64,000 bases of DNA. It comes from Gilliamella sp. ESL0441. Lineage in GTDB: Bacteria; Pseudomonadota; Gammaproteobacteria; Enterobacterales; Orbaceae. The translations under genes and the position numbers were made by a program. Shown here one piece after another: positions 1-11,500 of this stretch. The first letter of the stretch is position 1; each line of letters begins with the position of its first letter. Under the pieces are notes generated by a model, which searched no databases, was not told the DNA's origin, and saw nothing but the letters and a program-made list of their open reading frames with translations. The stretch covers positions 682,001 to 746,000 of the forward strand of contig NZ_CP048264.1 of the NCBI RefSeq assembly GCF_019469185.1. The letters are read 5' to 3'.

Positions 1-1557
1 GAAAGTGAACAAGCATATTCAGAGGCACTTGATTATTTAAATAGCTTAATGGCAAAAGGCTATTCAAAAATATTTGAGGGTTATTGGCTAAGAATTTATT
101 TCGTCGCAAAACCTCAATTCTACAGTGCATTTAACAATATTATTGAAGAATACCCAGCATTAGCCAGTGACTCTCATGCTTTTTTCCGAAAAGCAGCCAT
201 GTACGAAAGTTTACATGATAAAATACGAGAGTTTATTGAATTAACTATGGAGAAATTTCACCATTGTTTAGATCTCCAAGATGAAGATAATTCTGTCGCA
301 GGTACATTCGCTGCCATTGCTTTGGCAATGACGGATGTAAAACATATGGATATGGCAATAAAATTTGCACTTGAGACCGATGATGAACACGAATTTTTGG
401 CAAGTTATTTTGGCAAAATATTGCAAAGACATTGGGGGATTACTCCAGAAACAGCGGTTGCGATTGCATTATTGCAATTGAGCTATCAAGAACAACCTAA
501 TTTATCCAGTCAATTTTATAAAATACCGCAAAATCTTGCGGCGCTGACTGATTATTTTAATAGTGATGATATCCCTCATAAAAGTCGTAAAATTATTACT
601 CTCGTTTCGAGCCTTTTTGGTAACGAAAAATATAGCTTAAAAAAACTAAAAGAGTTGTTTAGTGATGCGACTGATCCATTGGCAAAAGAAATTTATGCTG
701 ATTTTCATAATTTAGTTTTAGACGCTCTTAAGGAGGAAGGAGAAGCTAGCGGTCAGCCAATTATTTATAATATCTCACCTAAACCAAAAAGCGATTCCGA
801 ACCATTAATCATCGATGAACAAGATTTTATCGAAAATCCAACTTGTATCATTACACCATTACAAGCTAAAAAACGCGGGTTTGATGTTGGTGAATTGCAA
901 ACTTATGATTCCCCATGGAGAGCAATTATTTTTGCCCCATTAACGATAACGAATCCCTACATTTTCGACGCTATTATCCAATTTCATAAAGTGCAAAATA
1001 ACATAGGTGTCCGCTCTGTTATCATTTGGGGCACTGAACAAGCGTACTGTTTTGGTAAAAAGGTCGTGATTGATTTCAGTGGCGCTCCCTATCAAGTGGG
1101 TATGGGAATTTATGGTAAAAACCAAGCTCAGCTAATTTATGGAGTAATGGATTTTGCAAAGATTGCTGTTGCAATGAACAAACAAGCGCCGGATAAAGAG
1201 AAATTATTCGCACTGCGAAAACAATATTATTACTTCGATAGTCCCAAAGGAAGCCCAAACATTGATAAATCCAAGCCTGGTATAATGTATTTGGATGAAG
1301 CTTTAGTCGCCGGAATTTATAATGATAATAATTATCGGGCAATCAAACAGCTTGAAAAAATTACGCCGGATATGGGTGAAGTCTATGATACCTCACTACT
1401 GTTTAGGGCATACATGATGCAGAAAAAACAAGATTATGCCATGGAGAAACTGCAAAGAAAACTTGATACTACTGAACTAAAACAGGTGTACCAAACAGCA
1501 CAAAAACGCCTGCCACAATATCAAGAATACTGGCAGGAAAAGTTAGCGAAATTATAA
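1..1557 (+). CDS. WGR-array protein, copy 1 (5' end outside the window)
   Basis: This is the C-terminal part of the first visible member of an eight-copy paralogous array. The frame is open from base 1 (ESEQAYSEALDYLNSLM), and the same string lies deep inside the complete copies, so the ATG at 49 is internal and the true start lies left of the window. It carries the short helical module (SDSHAFFRKAAMYESLHDKI, called X here) and C-terminal module P (FDVGELQTYDSPW). Bases about 250-780 are almost identical to copy 6 (about 17465-17995). From about 940 the sequence follows copy 7 instead, including SGAPYQ, which only these two copies have. The function is unknown. No signal peptide or membrane segment is visible in this part. 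Confidence 0.85.
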   Translation, partial: ESEQAYSEALDYLNSLMAKGYSKIFEGYWLRIYFVAKPQFYSAFNNIIEEYPALASDSHAFFRKAAMYESLHDKIREFIELTMEKFHHCLDLQDEDNSVAGTFAAIALAMTDVKHMDMAIKFALETDDEHEFLASYFGKILQRHWGITPETAVAIALLQLSYQEQPNLSSQFYKIPQNLAALTDYFNSDDIPHKSRKIITLVSSLFGNEKYSLKKLKELFSDATDPLAKEIYADFHNLVLDALKEEGEASGQPIIYNISPKPKSDSEPLIIDEQDFIENPTCIITPLQAKKRGFDVGELQTYDSPWRAIIFAPLTITNPYIFDAIIQFHKVQNNIGVRSVIIWGTEQAYCFGKKVVIDFSGAPYQVGMGIYGKNQAQLIYGVMDFAKIAVAMNKQAPDKEKLFALRKQYYYFDSPKGSPNIDKSKPGIMYLDEALVAGIYNDNNYRAIKQLEKITPDMGEVYDTSLLFRAYMMQKKQDYAMEKLQRKLDTTELKQVYQTAQKRLPQYQEYWQEKLAKL

Positions 1558-1575
1558 AAAATAAAATCATAAAAA

Positions 1576-1589
1576 GGGGCTTATGCCCC
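1576..1589 (-). terminator. Spacer hairpin 1 (minus-oriented)
   Basis: A GGGGC/GCCCC stem with a TTAT loop lies 18 nt after the copy 1 stop. Read on the + strand it is followed by AATAAAC, with no T-run. Read on the minus strand it is followed by CCCCTTTTTATGATTTTATT, which is a normal intrinsic-terminator layout. It would therefore stop antisense transcription and let sense transcription continue. Confidence 0.5.
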
Positions 1590-1658
1590 AATAAACAGGA
1601 TAAATTCAAATTATTCTGATAAATATAAAAAAGATAAGTATAAGGAAAACATAACACA

Positions 1659-4600
1659 ATGAAAAAGTATCTAGAATATAGCGATTTACAATCAAACAAA
1701 TTTTGGTATATCACCCAACAAGACGAATCCCTAACAATCGTATTTGGTAAGATAGGGACAAAAGGACAAACACAAGTTAAAACGTTTTCTTCGCCTTACG
1801 ATGCGGAAAAAGAAGCCAACAAACTGATCAAATCGAAAATCAAAAAGGGCTATGAGGAAAAAGCGATCCCACCAACGCTTGAACAATCAACCTGCACAGA
1901 AAAAACAATCATCAAAATGGCCGACGCCCCAAAACCGAAATACCACCCAAAACCCATTCCACCCAAAGATGTGATTGATGATGGTGAAAAAAAACCGTGG
2001 AGGGATCTTGTAGCATTTGATTTTGAAGAGTTACGTAAGGTTCCGCCTAAAGAAGTTGTTCCAGTTAAACAACCACCAAAACAAAGTAATACTTCAATTA
2101 AAAAAGAGACTTTAACCAAAACACCACAAGAACAAGAATTTGATAATTTAAAAATATTGTTACGAAGTTATATAAAGCAAGGTGTGCAGTTCGATATTGA
2201 AGCGACATTTGAACAATTAAAAGCATTAAGCCCCAGCAATAATGAATTTCAAATTTTCATCAAAGATATGCTTCAAATGATATTTTCAAAATTTATGAAG
2301 AAAATATCACCTATTCACTTTGATTGCATTCCTTATCTTTTGAGAATCAGAGATCCAGAAATTCTTTTCCAAGAAATCTTTGCACAAGGTGTGATGAAAT
2401 ATATTTATGACCGTTATCAGACTCATTCCGAATCAATCCATCAACTGGCTGAACAATATCTAACCGATTATCCAATACAAATGGTGGATAAAATAGTTAA
2501 CGCATTACAGAGTATTTTTGAAACTACCAAATTTCCTGAAAATGTTTGTGGCTTTAATATCACCTTTGATTATAAAACGCTGGAAATATATGCTTTATTC
2601 AATGAACGAAATTCCAAACGCTATTATTCAGAAAGTCTAAATGAGCTAGAATATGATGGGACTAGTTATGGCGTTGAGATAAATAATCAATATTTTGTTC
2701 CATTACTTACCGAAAAACTCCAGAAAATGCTGGATGATGGTTTTTTTGGTGATATGACTAATAAATATTTCAAAATTGCCCTTTTCCAAACAGATAATAT
2801 TCTTATTGAAATACCACTAGAGCAAACCTACCGACAAACAAAGGTATTTGAGCTTGAAAGAGACCTAAAATATCTCGAGCAATCAGATGAATATTATGCA
2901 GATTTGCTAACTGACACGGTTGAGGAATATTTTGCCTATAATGGCATTATTGATAATTATGATACCGATAGAATTTTAGCATTATTAAAAAAATATCTTT
3001 ATTCATGTGAGAAAGAGGCTGAATCGGAAGGACGTTCTCTGTTAAGGAAATACAAAGATTTTGATTATAACAAATGGTGGTTAGTTTATTTACAGTTTGA
3101 ATGGGAAAATTTTAGTTATAAATATGCTTATAACGGTGTTGAATGCTTAGTTGATAAAGGATATGAACCAGCAATTATACAAAAACAAGCGTGGGATAAG
3201 CTGGGCATTATTGATAGCAAGTCAGAAAAAAAAGACGATTCACGCTATCAATCAGCAACCGAACGTTTTTATAATACTTTTACTGAAAATGATGTTTTTT
3301 GTGAAACTGATACTATTATCGCCAGAGCCATGCCAACGGGCGGTGAAATTTACTTACGCTTTAAACAAGAAAGTGAACAGGCATATTCCGATGCGCTTGA
3401 TTATTTAAATGGAATAATGGCAAAAGGTTATTCAGAAATATTTCATGGGCATTGGCTTCATATTTATTTTGTTGCCAAGCCTAAATACTATTCTGAATTT
3501 GCTAAATATGTTGAAGACTTTGAATACCTTAAAGACATTGAAGAATCAGAACTAGGGCTAGCGATAGGAGGTATAGTCTGTGGTTCACATGCTTTTTTCC
3601 GCAAAGCAGTGATGTACGAAAGTTTACATGATAAAATAAGAGAGTTTGTTGACTTAACCATGTATCAAGATCATAAAAGTTTTGAAATACAAAATGAAAG
3701 TTCAGTCGCCGGGACATTCGCCGCCATAGCCTTAGCAATGACGGATGTAAAACATATGGATTTGGCTATTAAATTTGCTAATGAAATCGATAGTTACTAT
3801 GAAGATTTGGCTAGTAATTTTGGTATTGTTCTTGAAAAATATTGGGGCATTACGCCCGAAACAGCGGTTGCGATTGCGTTATTGCAATTAAGTTATGAAT
3901 GTCATACGGCTAAATTATCTAGTCAATTTTATAAAATTCCGCAAAATTTAGCTAGTTTGACGGATTATTACAGAAGGAATGAGCCAAAAAACCCAAATTG
4001 TAAATTGACTAATTTAGTAATAGAACTTTTTGATAATTATAAACCTAGTTATGCTCTTAAAAAGTTAAAAAAATTATTTAATAATGCGACTGATCCGCAA
4101 GAAAAACTGATATACGCAGATTTTCATAATTTAGTTATAGAAGCTCTTGAGGAAGAAGGAGAAGTTAGCGGTCAACCAATTATCTATAATCTCCCTCCTA
4201 AATATGAAAACGATTCCAAACCGTTAACAATAGTTGACCAAAATTTTATCGAAAATCCACCTTGTGTCATTACACCATTGGAAGCTAAAAAGCGTGGGTT
4301 TAATATCGATGAATTAGATTCTGATGGTTCATCGTGGGAAGCATTTGTTTTTGCCCCATTAACGATAACTAATCCTTATCTATTTGACCATCTGATTGAA
4401 TTTATTAAACCTAGAAAAAAAATAACCGCTAACTCATCTATCATTTGGGGCGCTGAACAAGCGTACCGTTTTGGTAAAAAGGTCGTGATTGATTTTAGTG
4501 GCACACCTTATCAAGTGGGTATGGGAATTTATGGTAAAAACCAAGCTCAGCTAATTTATGGAGTAATGGATTTTGCTAAGATTGCAGAAGCAATGAACAA

Positions 4601-4976
4601 ACAAGCGCCCGATAAAGAGAAATTATACGCACTAAGAAAACAACACTATTACTTCGATAGTCCCAAAGGAAGCCCAAACATTGATTACTCTAAGCCCGGT
4701 ATGATGTATTTGGATGAAGCTATAGCCGCCGGAGTTTTGAAGGATGATAATTATCGGGCAACCAAACAGCTTGAAAAAATTACGCCGGATATGGGTGAAG
4801 TCTATGATGCCTCACTACTGTTTAGGGCATACATGATGCAGAAAAAACAAGATTATGCCATGGAGAAACTGCAAAGAAAACTCGATACTACTGAACTAAA
4901 ACAGGTGTACCAAACAGCACAAAAACGCCTGCCACAATATCAAGAATACTGGCAGGAAAAGTTAGCGAAATTATAA
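1659..4976 (+). CDS. WGR-domain array protein, copy 2
   Basis: This is a 1105-aa soluble-looking protein. Residues 1-70 form a WGR-like domain of type A, with FGKIGTKGQ where canonical WGR domains have WGRIGTxGQ. WGR domains occur in PARPs and in bacterial MolR/YehI-type proteins and are thought to bind nucleic acid; that role is not shown here. A Lys/Pro linker (about 85-165) is shorter than in the sister copies. The central module is type a and lacks 11 residues present in copy 5 (join near 2530). The helical part is a divergent form of module Y, and the C-terminus is module Q (IIWGAEQAYRFGKK). The start has AAGGA at 1642-1646. The spacer and first 170 nt are almost identical to those of copy 3. 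The C-terminal two-thirds may belong to an uncharacterised DUF family (possibly DUF6138); I am not sure. Confidence 0.8.
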   Translation: MKKYLEYSDLQSNKFWYITQQDESLTIVFGKIGTKGQTQVKTFSSPYDAEKEANKLIKSKIKKGYEEKAIPPTLEQSTCTEKTIIKMADAPKPKYHPKPIPPKDVIDDGEKKPWRDLVAFDFEELRKVPPKEVVPVKQPPKQSNTSIKKETLTKTPQEQEFDNLKILLRSYIKQGVQFDIEATFEQLKALSPSNNEFQIFIKDMLQMIFSKFMKKISPIHFDCIPYLLRIRDPEILFQEIFAQGVMKYIYDRYQTHSESIHQLAEQYLTDYPIQMVDKIVNALQSIFETTKFPENVCGFNITFDYKTLEIYALFNERNSKRYYSESLNELEYDGTSYGVEINNQYFVPLLTEKLQKMLDDGFFGDMTNKYFKIALFQTDNILIEIPLEQTYRQTKVFELERDLKYLEQSDEYYADLLTDTVEEYFAYNGIIDNYDTDRILALLKKYLYSCEKEAESEGRSLLRKYKDFDYNKWWLVYLQFEWENFSYKYAYNGVECLVDKGYEPAIIQKQAWDKLGIIDSKSEKKDDSRYQSATERFYNTFTENDVFCETDTIIARAMPTGGEIYLRFKQESEQAYSDALDYLNGIMAKGYSEIFHGHWLHIYFVAKPKYYSEFAKYVEDFEYLKDIEESELGLAIGGIVCGSHAFFRKAVMYESLHDKIREFVDLTMYQDHKSFEIQNESSVAGTFAAIALAMTDVKHMDLAIKFANEIDSYYEDLASNFGIVLEKYWGITPETAVAIALLQLSYECHTAKLSSQFYKIPQNLASLTDYYRRNEPKNPNCKLTNLVIELFDNYKPSYALKKLKKLFNNATDPQEKLIYADFHNLVIEALEEEGEVSGQPIIYNLPPKYENDSKPLTIVDQNFIENPPCVITPLEAKKRGFNIDELDSDGSSWEAFVFAPLTITNPYLFDHLIEFIKPRKKITANSSIIWGAEQAYRFGKKVVIDFSGTPYQVGMGIYGKNQAQLIYGVMDFAKIAEAMNKQAPDKEKLYALRKQHYYFDSPKGSPNIDYSKPGMMYLDEAIAAGVLKDDNYRATKQLEKITPDMGEVYDASLLFRAYMMQKKQDYAMEKLQRKLDTTELKQVYQTAQKRLPQYQEYWQEKLAKL

Positions 4977-4994
4977 AAAATAAAATCATAAAAA

Positions 4995-5008
4995 GGGGCT
5001 TATGCCCC
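4995..5008 (-). terminator. Spacer hairpin 2 (minus-oriented)
   Basis: Same stem, loop and flanks as spacer hairpin 1. The whole 101-bp spacer is essentially a duplicate of 1558-1658. Confidence 0.5.
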
Positions 5009-5077
5009 AATAAACAGGATAAATTCAAATTATTCTGATAAATATAAAAAAGATAAGTATAAGGAAAACATAACACA

Positions 5078-8000
5078 ATGAAAAAGTATCTAGAATATAG
5101 CGATTTACAATCAAACAAATTTTGGTATATCACCCAACAAGACGAATCCCTAACAATCGTATTTGGTAAGATAGGGACAAAAGGACAAACACAAGTTAAA
5201 ACGTTTTCTTCGCCTTACGATGCGGAAAAAGAAGCCAACAAACTGATCAAATCAAAAATCAAAAAGGGCTATGAGGAAAAAGCAATCCCACCAGCGCTTG
5301 AACAATCAACCTGCACAGAAAAAACAATCATCAAAATGCCTGATGCTCCAAAACCAAAACAACACCCCAAACCCATTCCACCCAAAGATGTGATTGATGA
5401 TGGTAAAGAAAAACCGTGGTTTAATCTTCAAGGATGGTCATATGGAGGTCGATCTAATCCATTTGGTTTTGAAGAGTTACGTAAGATGTCGTCTGAAAAA
5501 GTTACTCCTATTCAGCCACAACCAAAAGAAATTCATGCCTCGATTAAAAAAGAGACAGCCATCAAAACACCACAAGAACAAAAATTTGATAATTTAAAAT
5601 TATTGTTACGAGGTTATATAAAGCAAGGTGAGCAGTTTGATATCGAAGCGACGTTTGAACAATTAAAAGCATTAAGCCCAAGCAATAATGAATTTCAAAT
5701 TTTTATTAAAGAGATGCTTCTGCTCATTTTTTCAAAATTTATCAAGAATATTTCGCCTATTCACTTTGATTGCATTACGTATTTCTTGAGAATCAAAGAT
5801 CCAAAAATTACTTTCAGCGGGCTCTTTGCCGAAGGAGTAATGAAATATATTTATAGCCACTACAAGACTCGCTCTGAATCAATCCATAGTCTGGCGGAAC
5901 AATATCTTACTGATTATTCGGTACAAATGGTAAATAAAATAGTTAACGCATTACAATGCATTGTGAATACTATCCGAGCAGGTGGCGAAGATAATATCCC
6001 AGCTTACAAATTACCGAATCAAATTAATGGTTTTTATATTACTTTTGATTATAAAAATCGGGGAATGGATAAATTTCTAGAAATAAATTCTTTAACATAT
6101 AAATGCAATCAAAAAACATATTATTCAGAAAATATAAATGAGCTTGAATATGATCCGGAAAGTTATTGTGATCAAATAAATAATCAATATTTTTTTCCAC
6201 TACTTGCCGAAAAACTCCAAAAAATGCTAAACGATGGTTTTTTTGATGGTATTACTGATAATTATTTTAACATTGTAGTTTGTCAAATAAACAATATTAT
6301 TATTGAAACACCACTTGAACCAAACTATCGACAAACAAGGTTATATGAGCTTGAAAGAGACCTAAAATATCTGGAGCAATCAGATGAATATGATGCAGAT
6401 TTGTTAACTAATACTGTTGATAAATATTTTGCTTTTGATGGTATTGTAAGAACACATGATACAGATAGAATTTTAGTGTTACTAAAAAAATATCTTTATT
6501 CGGGTGAAAAAGAGGCTGAATCGAAAGGACGTTCTCTGTTAAGGAAATACGAAGATTTTGATTATAACAAATGGTGTTTAGTTGATTTACAGTTTGAATG
6601 GGAAAATTTTGGATTTAAATATGCTGATATACATATTCAAGACTTAGTTGATAAAGGATATGAGCCAGCAATTATTCAAAAACAAGCGTGGGAACAGCAG
6701 CTCATTAATGATTGCAAGCCAGAAAAAAAAGACTATTTAAGTAATCAATCAGAAACGGAGCGTTTTTATCATACTTTTTCTGAAAATGATATATTTTGTG
6801 AAACTGACACTATTATCGCCAGAGCCATGCCAACGGACGGTGAAATTTATTTACGCTTTAAACAAGAAAGCGAGCAGGCATATTCAGATGCACTTGATTA
6901 TTTAAATGGCTTAATGAAAAAAGGTTATTCAAAAATATTTAAAGGGTATTGGCTTAGGATTTATTTTATTGCTAAACCAGAATACTATCCTGAATTAGCC
7001 AAGATTATTGAAGAATTTGAAACATTAGCCAGTGATTCACATGCCTTTTTCCGCAAAGCAGCGATGTACGAAAGTTTACATGATAAAATACGAGAATTTA
7101 TTGAATTAACAATGGAGGTATCTCATTGTTGTTTAGATCTCCAAGATGAAGATAATTCTGTCGCTGGGACATTTGCTGCTATTGCCTTGGCAATGACGGA
7201 TGTGAAACATATGGATATGGCAATTAAATTTGCGCTTGAGACCGATGATGAACACGATTTTTTTGCAAGTTATTTTGGTGGTGTTCTTGAAAAATATTGG
7301 GGTATTACGCCTGAAACAGCAGTTGCGATTGCATTATTGCAGTTAAGTCAACAAGATCCCCCTGATTTATCCAGTCAATTTTATAAAATACCGCAAAATC
7401 TTGCTGAGCTAGCTGATTATTTTAATAGCTGTGATATCCCCTTTAAAAGTCGCAAAATTATTACCTTGGTAGAATGTCTTTGGGGGGATGGCAAATATAG
7501 CTTGAAGAAGTTAAAAAATTTGTTCAATCGTGCAACTGATCCTTTAGCAAAAGAGATTTATGCTGATTTTCATAATTTAGTTTTAGACGCTCTTGAGGAA
7601 GAAAGAGAAGGTAGTGGTCAACCAATTATCTATAATCTCCCACCTAAATATGAAAGCGAATCTGAACCGTTAACAATAGTTGACCAAGATTTTATTGAAA
7701 ATCCACCATGTGTTATTACACCATTGCAAGCTAAAAAACGCGGGTTTGATGTTAGAGAATTGGAAACTTGTGATTCCTCATGGATAGCCGTTATTTTTGC
7801 CCCATTAACGATAACTAATCCCTATATTTTCGACGCTATTATCCAATATTATAAGGTGCGAAATGACATAGGTGCCCGCTCTGTTATCATTTGGGGCGCT
7901 GAAAAAGCTTACTGTTTTGGTAAAAGGGTCGTGATTGATTTTAGTGGCACACCTTATCAAGTGGGTATGGGAATTTATGGTAAAAACCAAGCTCAGCTAA

Positions 8001-8422
8001 TTTATGGTGTAATGGATTTTGCTAAGATTGCTGTTGCAATGAATAGACAAGCCCCCGATACGGAAAAATTATTCGCACTGCGAAAACAACACTATTACTT
8101 CGATAGTCCCAAAGGAAGCCCAAACATTGATAAATCCAAGCCCGGTATAATGCATTTGGATGCGGCTTTAGCCGCCGGGATTTATAAGGATGATAATTAT
8201 CGGGCAATCAAGCAGCTTGAAAAAATCACCCCGGATATGGGCGAAGTGTATGATGCCTCACTACTGTTTAGGACATACATGATGCAGAAAAAACTAGATT
8301 ATGCCATGGGGAAACTGCACAAAAAACTCGATAATAGTGAACTAAAACAGGTGTACCAAACAGCACAAAAACGACTGCCACAATATCAAGAATACTGGCA
8401 GGAAAAGTTAGCGAAATTATAA
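5078..8422 (+). CDS. WGR-domain array protein, copy 3
   Basis: This 1114-aa paralog starts with the type A WGR-like domain (MKKYLEYSDLQSNKFWYI). Its linker is the LQGWSYGG variant, shared only with copy 6. The central part is intermediate: it begins like type a (KALSPSNNEFQIF) but carries the RAGGEDNIPAYKLPN stretch otherwise typical of copies 4, 6 and 8. It has the short helical module X (LDLQDEDNSVAGTFAAIALA) and C-terminal module P with its own substitutions (IGARSVIIWGAEKAY). The frame is intact throughout. The spacing of 101 bp to copy 2 and the lack of a sense terminator fit co-transcription. The function is unknown beyond the WGR-like domain. Confidence 0.8.
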   Translation: MKKYLEYSDLQSNKFWYITQQDESLTIVFGKIGTKGQTQVKTFSSPYDAEKEANKLIKSKIKKGYEEKAIPPALEQSTCTEKTIIKMPDAPKPKQHPKPIPPKDVIDDGKEKPWFNLQGWSYGGRSNPFGFEELRKMSSEKVTPIQPQPKEIHASIKKETAIKTPQEQKFDNLKLLLRGYIKQGEQFDIEATFEQLKALSPSNNEFQIFIKEMLLLIFSKFIKNISPIHFDCITYFLRIKDPKITFSGLFAEGVMKYIYSHYKTRSESIHSLAEQYLTDYSVQMVNKIVNALQCIVNTIRAGGEDNIPAYKLPNQINGFYITFDYKNRGMDKFLEINSLTYKCNQKTYYSENINELEYDPESYCDQINNQYFFPLLAEKLQKMLNDGFFDGITDNYFNIVVCQINNIIIETPLEPNYRQTRLYELERDLKYLEQSDEYDADLLTNTVDKYFAFDGIVRTHDTDRILVLLKKYLYSGEKEAESKGRSLLRKYEDFDYNKWCLVDLQFEWENFGFKYADIHIQDLVDKGYEPAIIQKQAWEQQLINDCKPEKKDYLSNQSETERFYHTFSENDIFCETDTIIARAMPTDGEIYLRFKQESEQAYSDALDYLNGLMKKGYSKIFKGYWLRIYFIAKPEYYPELAKIIEEFETLASDSHAFFRKAAMYESLHDKIREFIELTMEVSHCCLDLQDEDNSVAGTFAAIALAMTDVKHMDMAIKFALETDDEHDFFASYFGGVLEKYWGITPETAVAIALLQLSQQDPPDLSSQFYKIPQNLAELADYFNSCDIPFKSRKIITLVECLWGDGKYSLKKLKNLFNRATDPLAKEIYADFHNLVLDALEEEREGSGQPIIYNLPPKYESESEPLTIVDQDFIENPPCVITPLQAKKRGFDVRELETCDSSWIAVIFAPLTITNPYIFDAIIQYYKVRNDIGARSVIIWGAEKAYCFGKRVVIDFSGTPYQVGMGIYGKNQAQLIYGVMDFAKIAVAMNRQAPDTEKLFALRKQHYYFDSPKGSPNIDKSKPGIMHLDAALAAGIYKDDNYRAIKQLEKITPDMGEVYDASLLFRTYMMQKKLDYAMGKLHKKLDNSELKQVYQTAQKRLPQYQEYWQEKLAKL

Positions 8423-8440
8423 AAAATAGGATTATAGAAA

Positions 8441-8454
8441 GGGGCTTATGCCCC
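8441..8454 (-). terminator. Spacer hairpin 3 (minus-oriented)
   Basis: GGGGC-TTAT-GCCCC again, but here followed on the + strand by a run of A. The minus-strand side is CCCCTTTCTATAATCC, a weaker T-run than in spacers 1 and 2. Confidence 0.4.
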
Positions 8455-8529
8455 AAAAAACAATAGGATAAATTTAATTTATTCTGATAAAGATAATTTA
8501 TAAGATAAGTATTAGGAAAATATAACACG

Positions 8530-11500
8530 ATGAAAAAGTATCTAGAATATAGCGATTTACAATCAAACAAATTTTGGTATATCACCCAACAAGACGAATC
8601 GCTAACAATCGTATTTGGTAAGGTAGGGACAAAAGGACAAACACAAGTTAAAACGTTTTCTTCGCCTGCCGATGCGGAAAAAGAAGCCAACAAACTGATC
8701 AAATCAAAAATCAAAAAGGGATATGAGGAAAAAGCAATTCCACCAACGCTTGAACAATCAACCTGCACAGAAAAAACAATCATCAAAATGCCTGATGCTC
8801 CAAAACCGAAATATCACCCAAAACCGATTCCTCCCAAAGATGTGATTGATGACGGTAAAGAAAAACCATGGTTTTACCTCGACGAATGGGTTGGTGAAGG
8901 TCAACCTAACCCATTTGATTTTGACGAGTTACGTAAAGTTCCGCCTAAAAAAGTTGCTCCAGTTAAACAACCACCAAAACAAAGTGATGCGCCGATCAAA
9001 AAAGAGACAGTCACTAAAACACCACAAGAACAAGAATTTGATAACTTAAAAGTTTTGTTACGAAAATATATTAAAGAAGGTGAGCAGTTCGATATCGAAG
9101 CGACGTTTGAACAATTAAAAGTGTTGAGTCCAAGTACTAAGGTATTTCAAACGTTAGTTAAAGATACTTTAGAAGTTATTTTTTCAAAATTCATCAATAA
9201 AATATCCTCAATGCATTTTGATTGTATAACCTATCTTTTAACAATCAAAGATACCAACATTGTAGTGAAAGATTTTTATGCTCAAGGGGTATTAAAATAT
9301 ATTTATGACAATTATCAAACCCGTCCCGATTCAATTCATCGCCTGGCTGAAGAATATCTTAACGATTATCCAGTACAAATGGCAGATAAAATAGCCAGTA
9401 CGTTACAACACATTGTTGACTCTATTCGAGCTGGTGGTGAAGATAATATTCCAGCTTTCAAATTACCGAATCATACCTATGGTTTTTATATCACCTTCGA
9501 TGAAAAATATCTGAAAATATACGCTTTAAATCGAGATAGAAACCCAAAAAGTTATCAATCATTTGCTATTAGTGATATTGAGTATAATGAGCCTCAGTAT
9601 AGTGATCAGATAAATAATCAATATTTTGTGCCACTACTTACCGAAAAACTCCAGAAAATGCTGGATAATGGTTTTTTTGAAGGTATTACAGATCATTATT
9701 TTAGAATTGCTTTTTGCGATGAGGACAATATTTTCATTGAAACACCAATAGAACAAACCTACCGACAAACAAAGATACTTGAGCTTGAAAGAGACCTAAA
9801 ATATCTGGAGCAATCAGATGAATATGATGTAGATTTGCTAACTGACACGATTGACGAATATTTTGCCTATAATGGCGTTATTGATCATTATGATACCGAT
9901 AGAATTTTAGCATTATTAAAAAAATATCTTTATTCAGGTGAAAAAGAGGCTGAATCTAAAGGACGTTCTCTGTTATGGAAACACACCCATGTTGATTTTA
10001 AAAAATGGTGGTTAGTTTATTTACAGTTTGAATGGGAAAATTTTGGATTTAAATATGCTGATATACATATTCAAGACTTAGTTGATAAAGGATATGAACC
10101 AGCAATTCTACAAAAACAAGCGTGGGATAAGCTGGGCATTATTGATAGTAAGTTAGGAAAAAAAGACAATTCAGACAATCAATCAGAAACCGAACGTTTT
10201 TATGATACTTTTACTGAAACTGATGTTTTTTGTGAAACTGACACCATTATCGCCAGAGCCATGCCATGGGGCGGTGAAATTTACTTACGCTTTAAACAAG
10301 AAAGTGAACAGGCATATTCGGATGCGCTTAATTATTTAAATAGCTTAATGGCAAAAGGTTATTCAAAAATATTTGAAGGGCATTGGCTTCATATTTATTT
10401 TGTTGCCAAGCCTGAATACTATTCTGAATTCGCTAAATACGTTGAAGAATATGAAGACTTTGAAGAATTAGAGCTAGGGGCAGGAGGAATCGCTTGTTGT
10501 TCACATGTCTTTTTCCGCAAAGCAGCCATGTACGAAAGTTTACATGATAAAATTCGAGAGTTTGTTGACTTAACCATGTATGAATTTGATTATAGTTTTG
10601 ATTTACAAGATGAATATAATTCAGTCGCCGGGGCATTTGCTGCTATTGCCCTGGCAATGACGGATGTGAAACATATGGATTTGGCTATTAAATTTGCACT
10701 TGAAACCGATGGTGACCATGAATATTTGGCAGGTAATTTTGGTATTGTTCTTGAAAAATATTGGGGTATTACGCCCGAAACAGCGGTTGCGATTGCTTTA
10801 TTGCAATTAACTCAAGGTCAACATATGTCTGAATTATCCAATCAATTTTATAAAATTCCGCAAAATTTAGCTAGTTTGACGGATTATTACAGTATGAACG
10901 AGCCAAAAAATCCATATTGTAAATTGACTTATTTAGTAAAATATCTTTTTGGTGAACCTCGTTATAGTCTTAAAAAGTTAAAAAAATTATTTAATAATGC
11001 GACAGATCCGCAAGAAAAGTTGATATATGCAAATTTTCATGATTTAGCTTTAGAAGCTCTTAAGGATGAAGGAGAAGGTAGCGGTCAACCAATTATTTAT
11101 AATATCTCACCTAAACCAGAAAGCGATGCCGAACCGCTAATCATTAATGAGCAAGATTTTATCGAAAATCCACCTTGTGTCATTACGCCATTGGAAGCTA
11201 AAAAACGCGGGTTTGATCTCGATGAATTAGATTCTGATGGTTCATCGTGTGAAGCATTTGTTTTTGCGCCATTAACGATAACTAATCCTTATCTATTTGA
11301 CCATCTGATTGAATTTATTAAATCTAGGAAAAAAATAACCGCTAACTCATCTATCATCTGGGGCGCTGAACAAGCGTACCGTTTTGGTAAAAAGGTCGTG
11401 ATTGATTTCAGTGGCACCCCCTATCAAGTGGGTATGGGTATTTATGGTAAAAACCAAGCTCAGCTAATTTATGGAGTAATGGATTTTGCTAAGATTGCAG

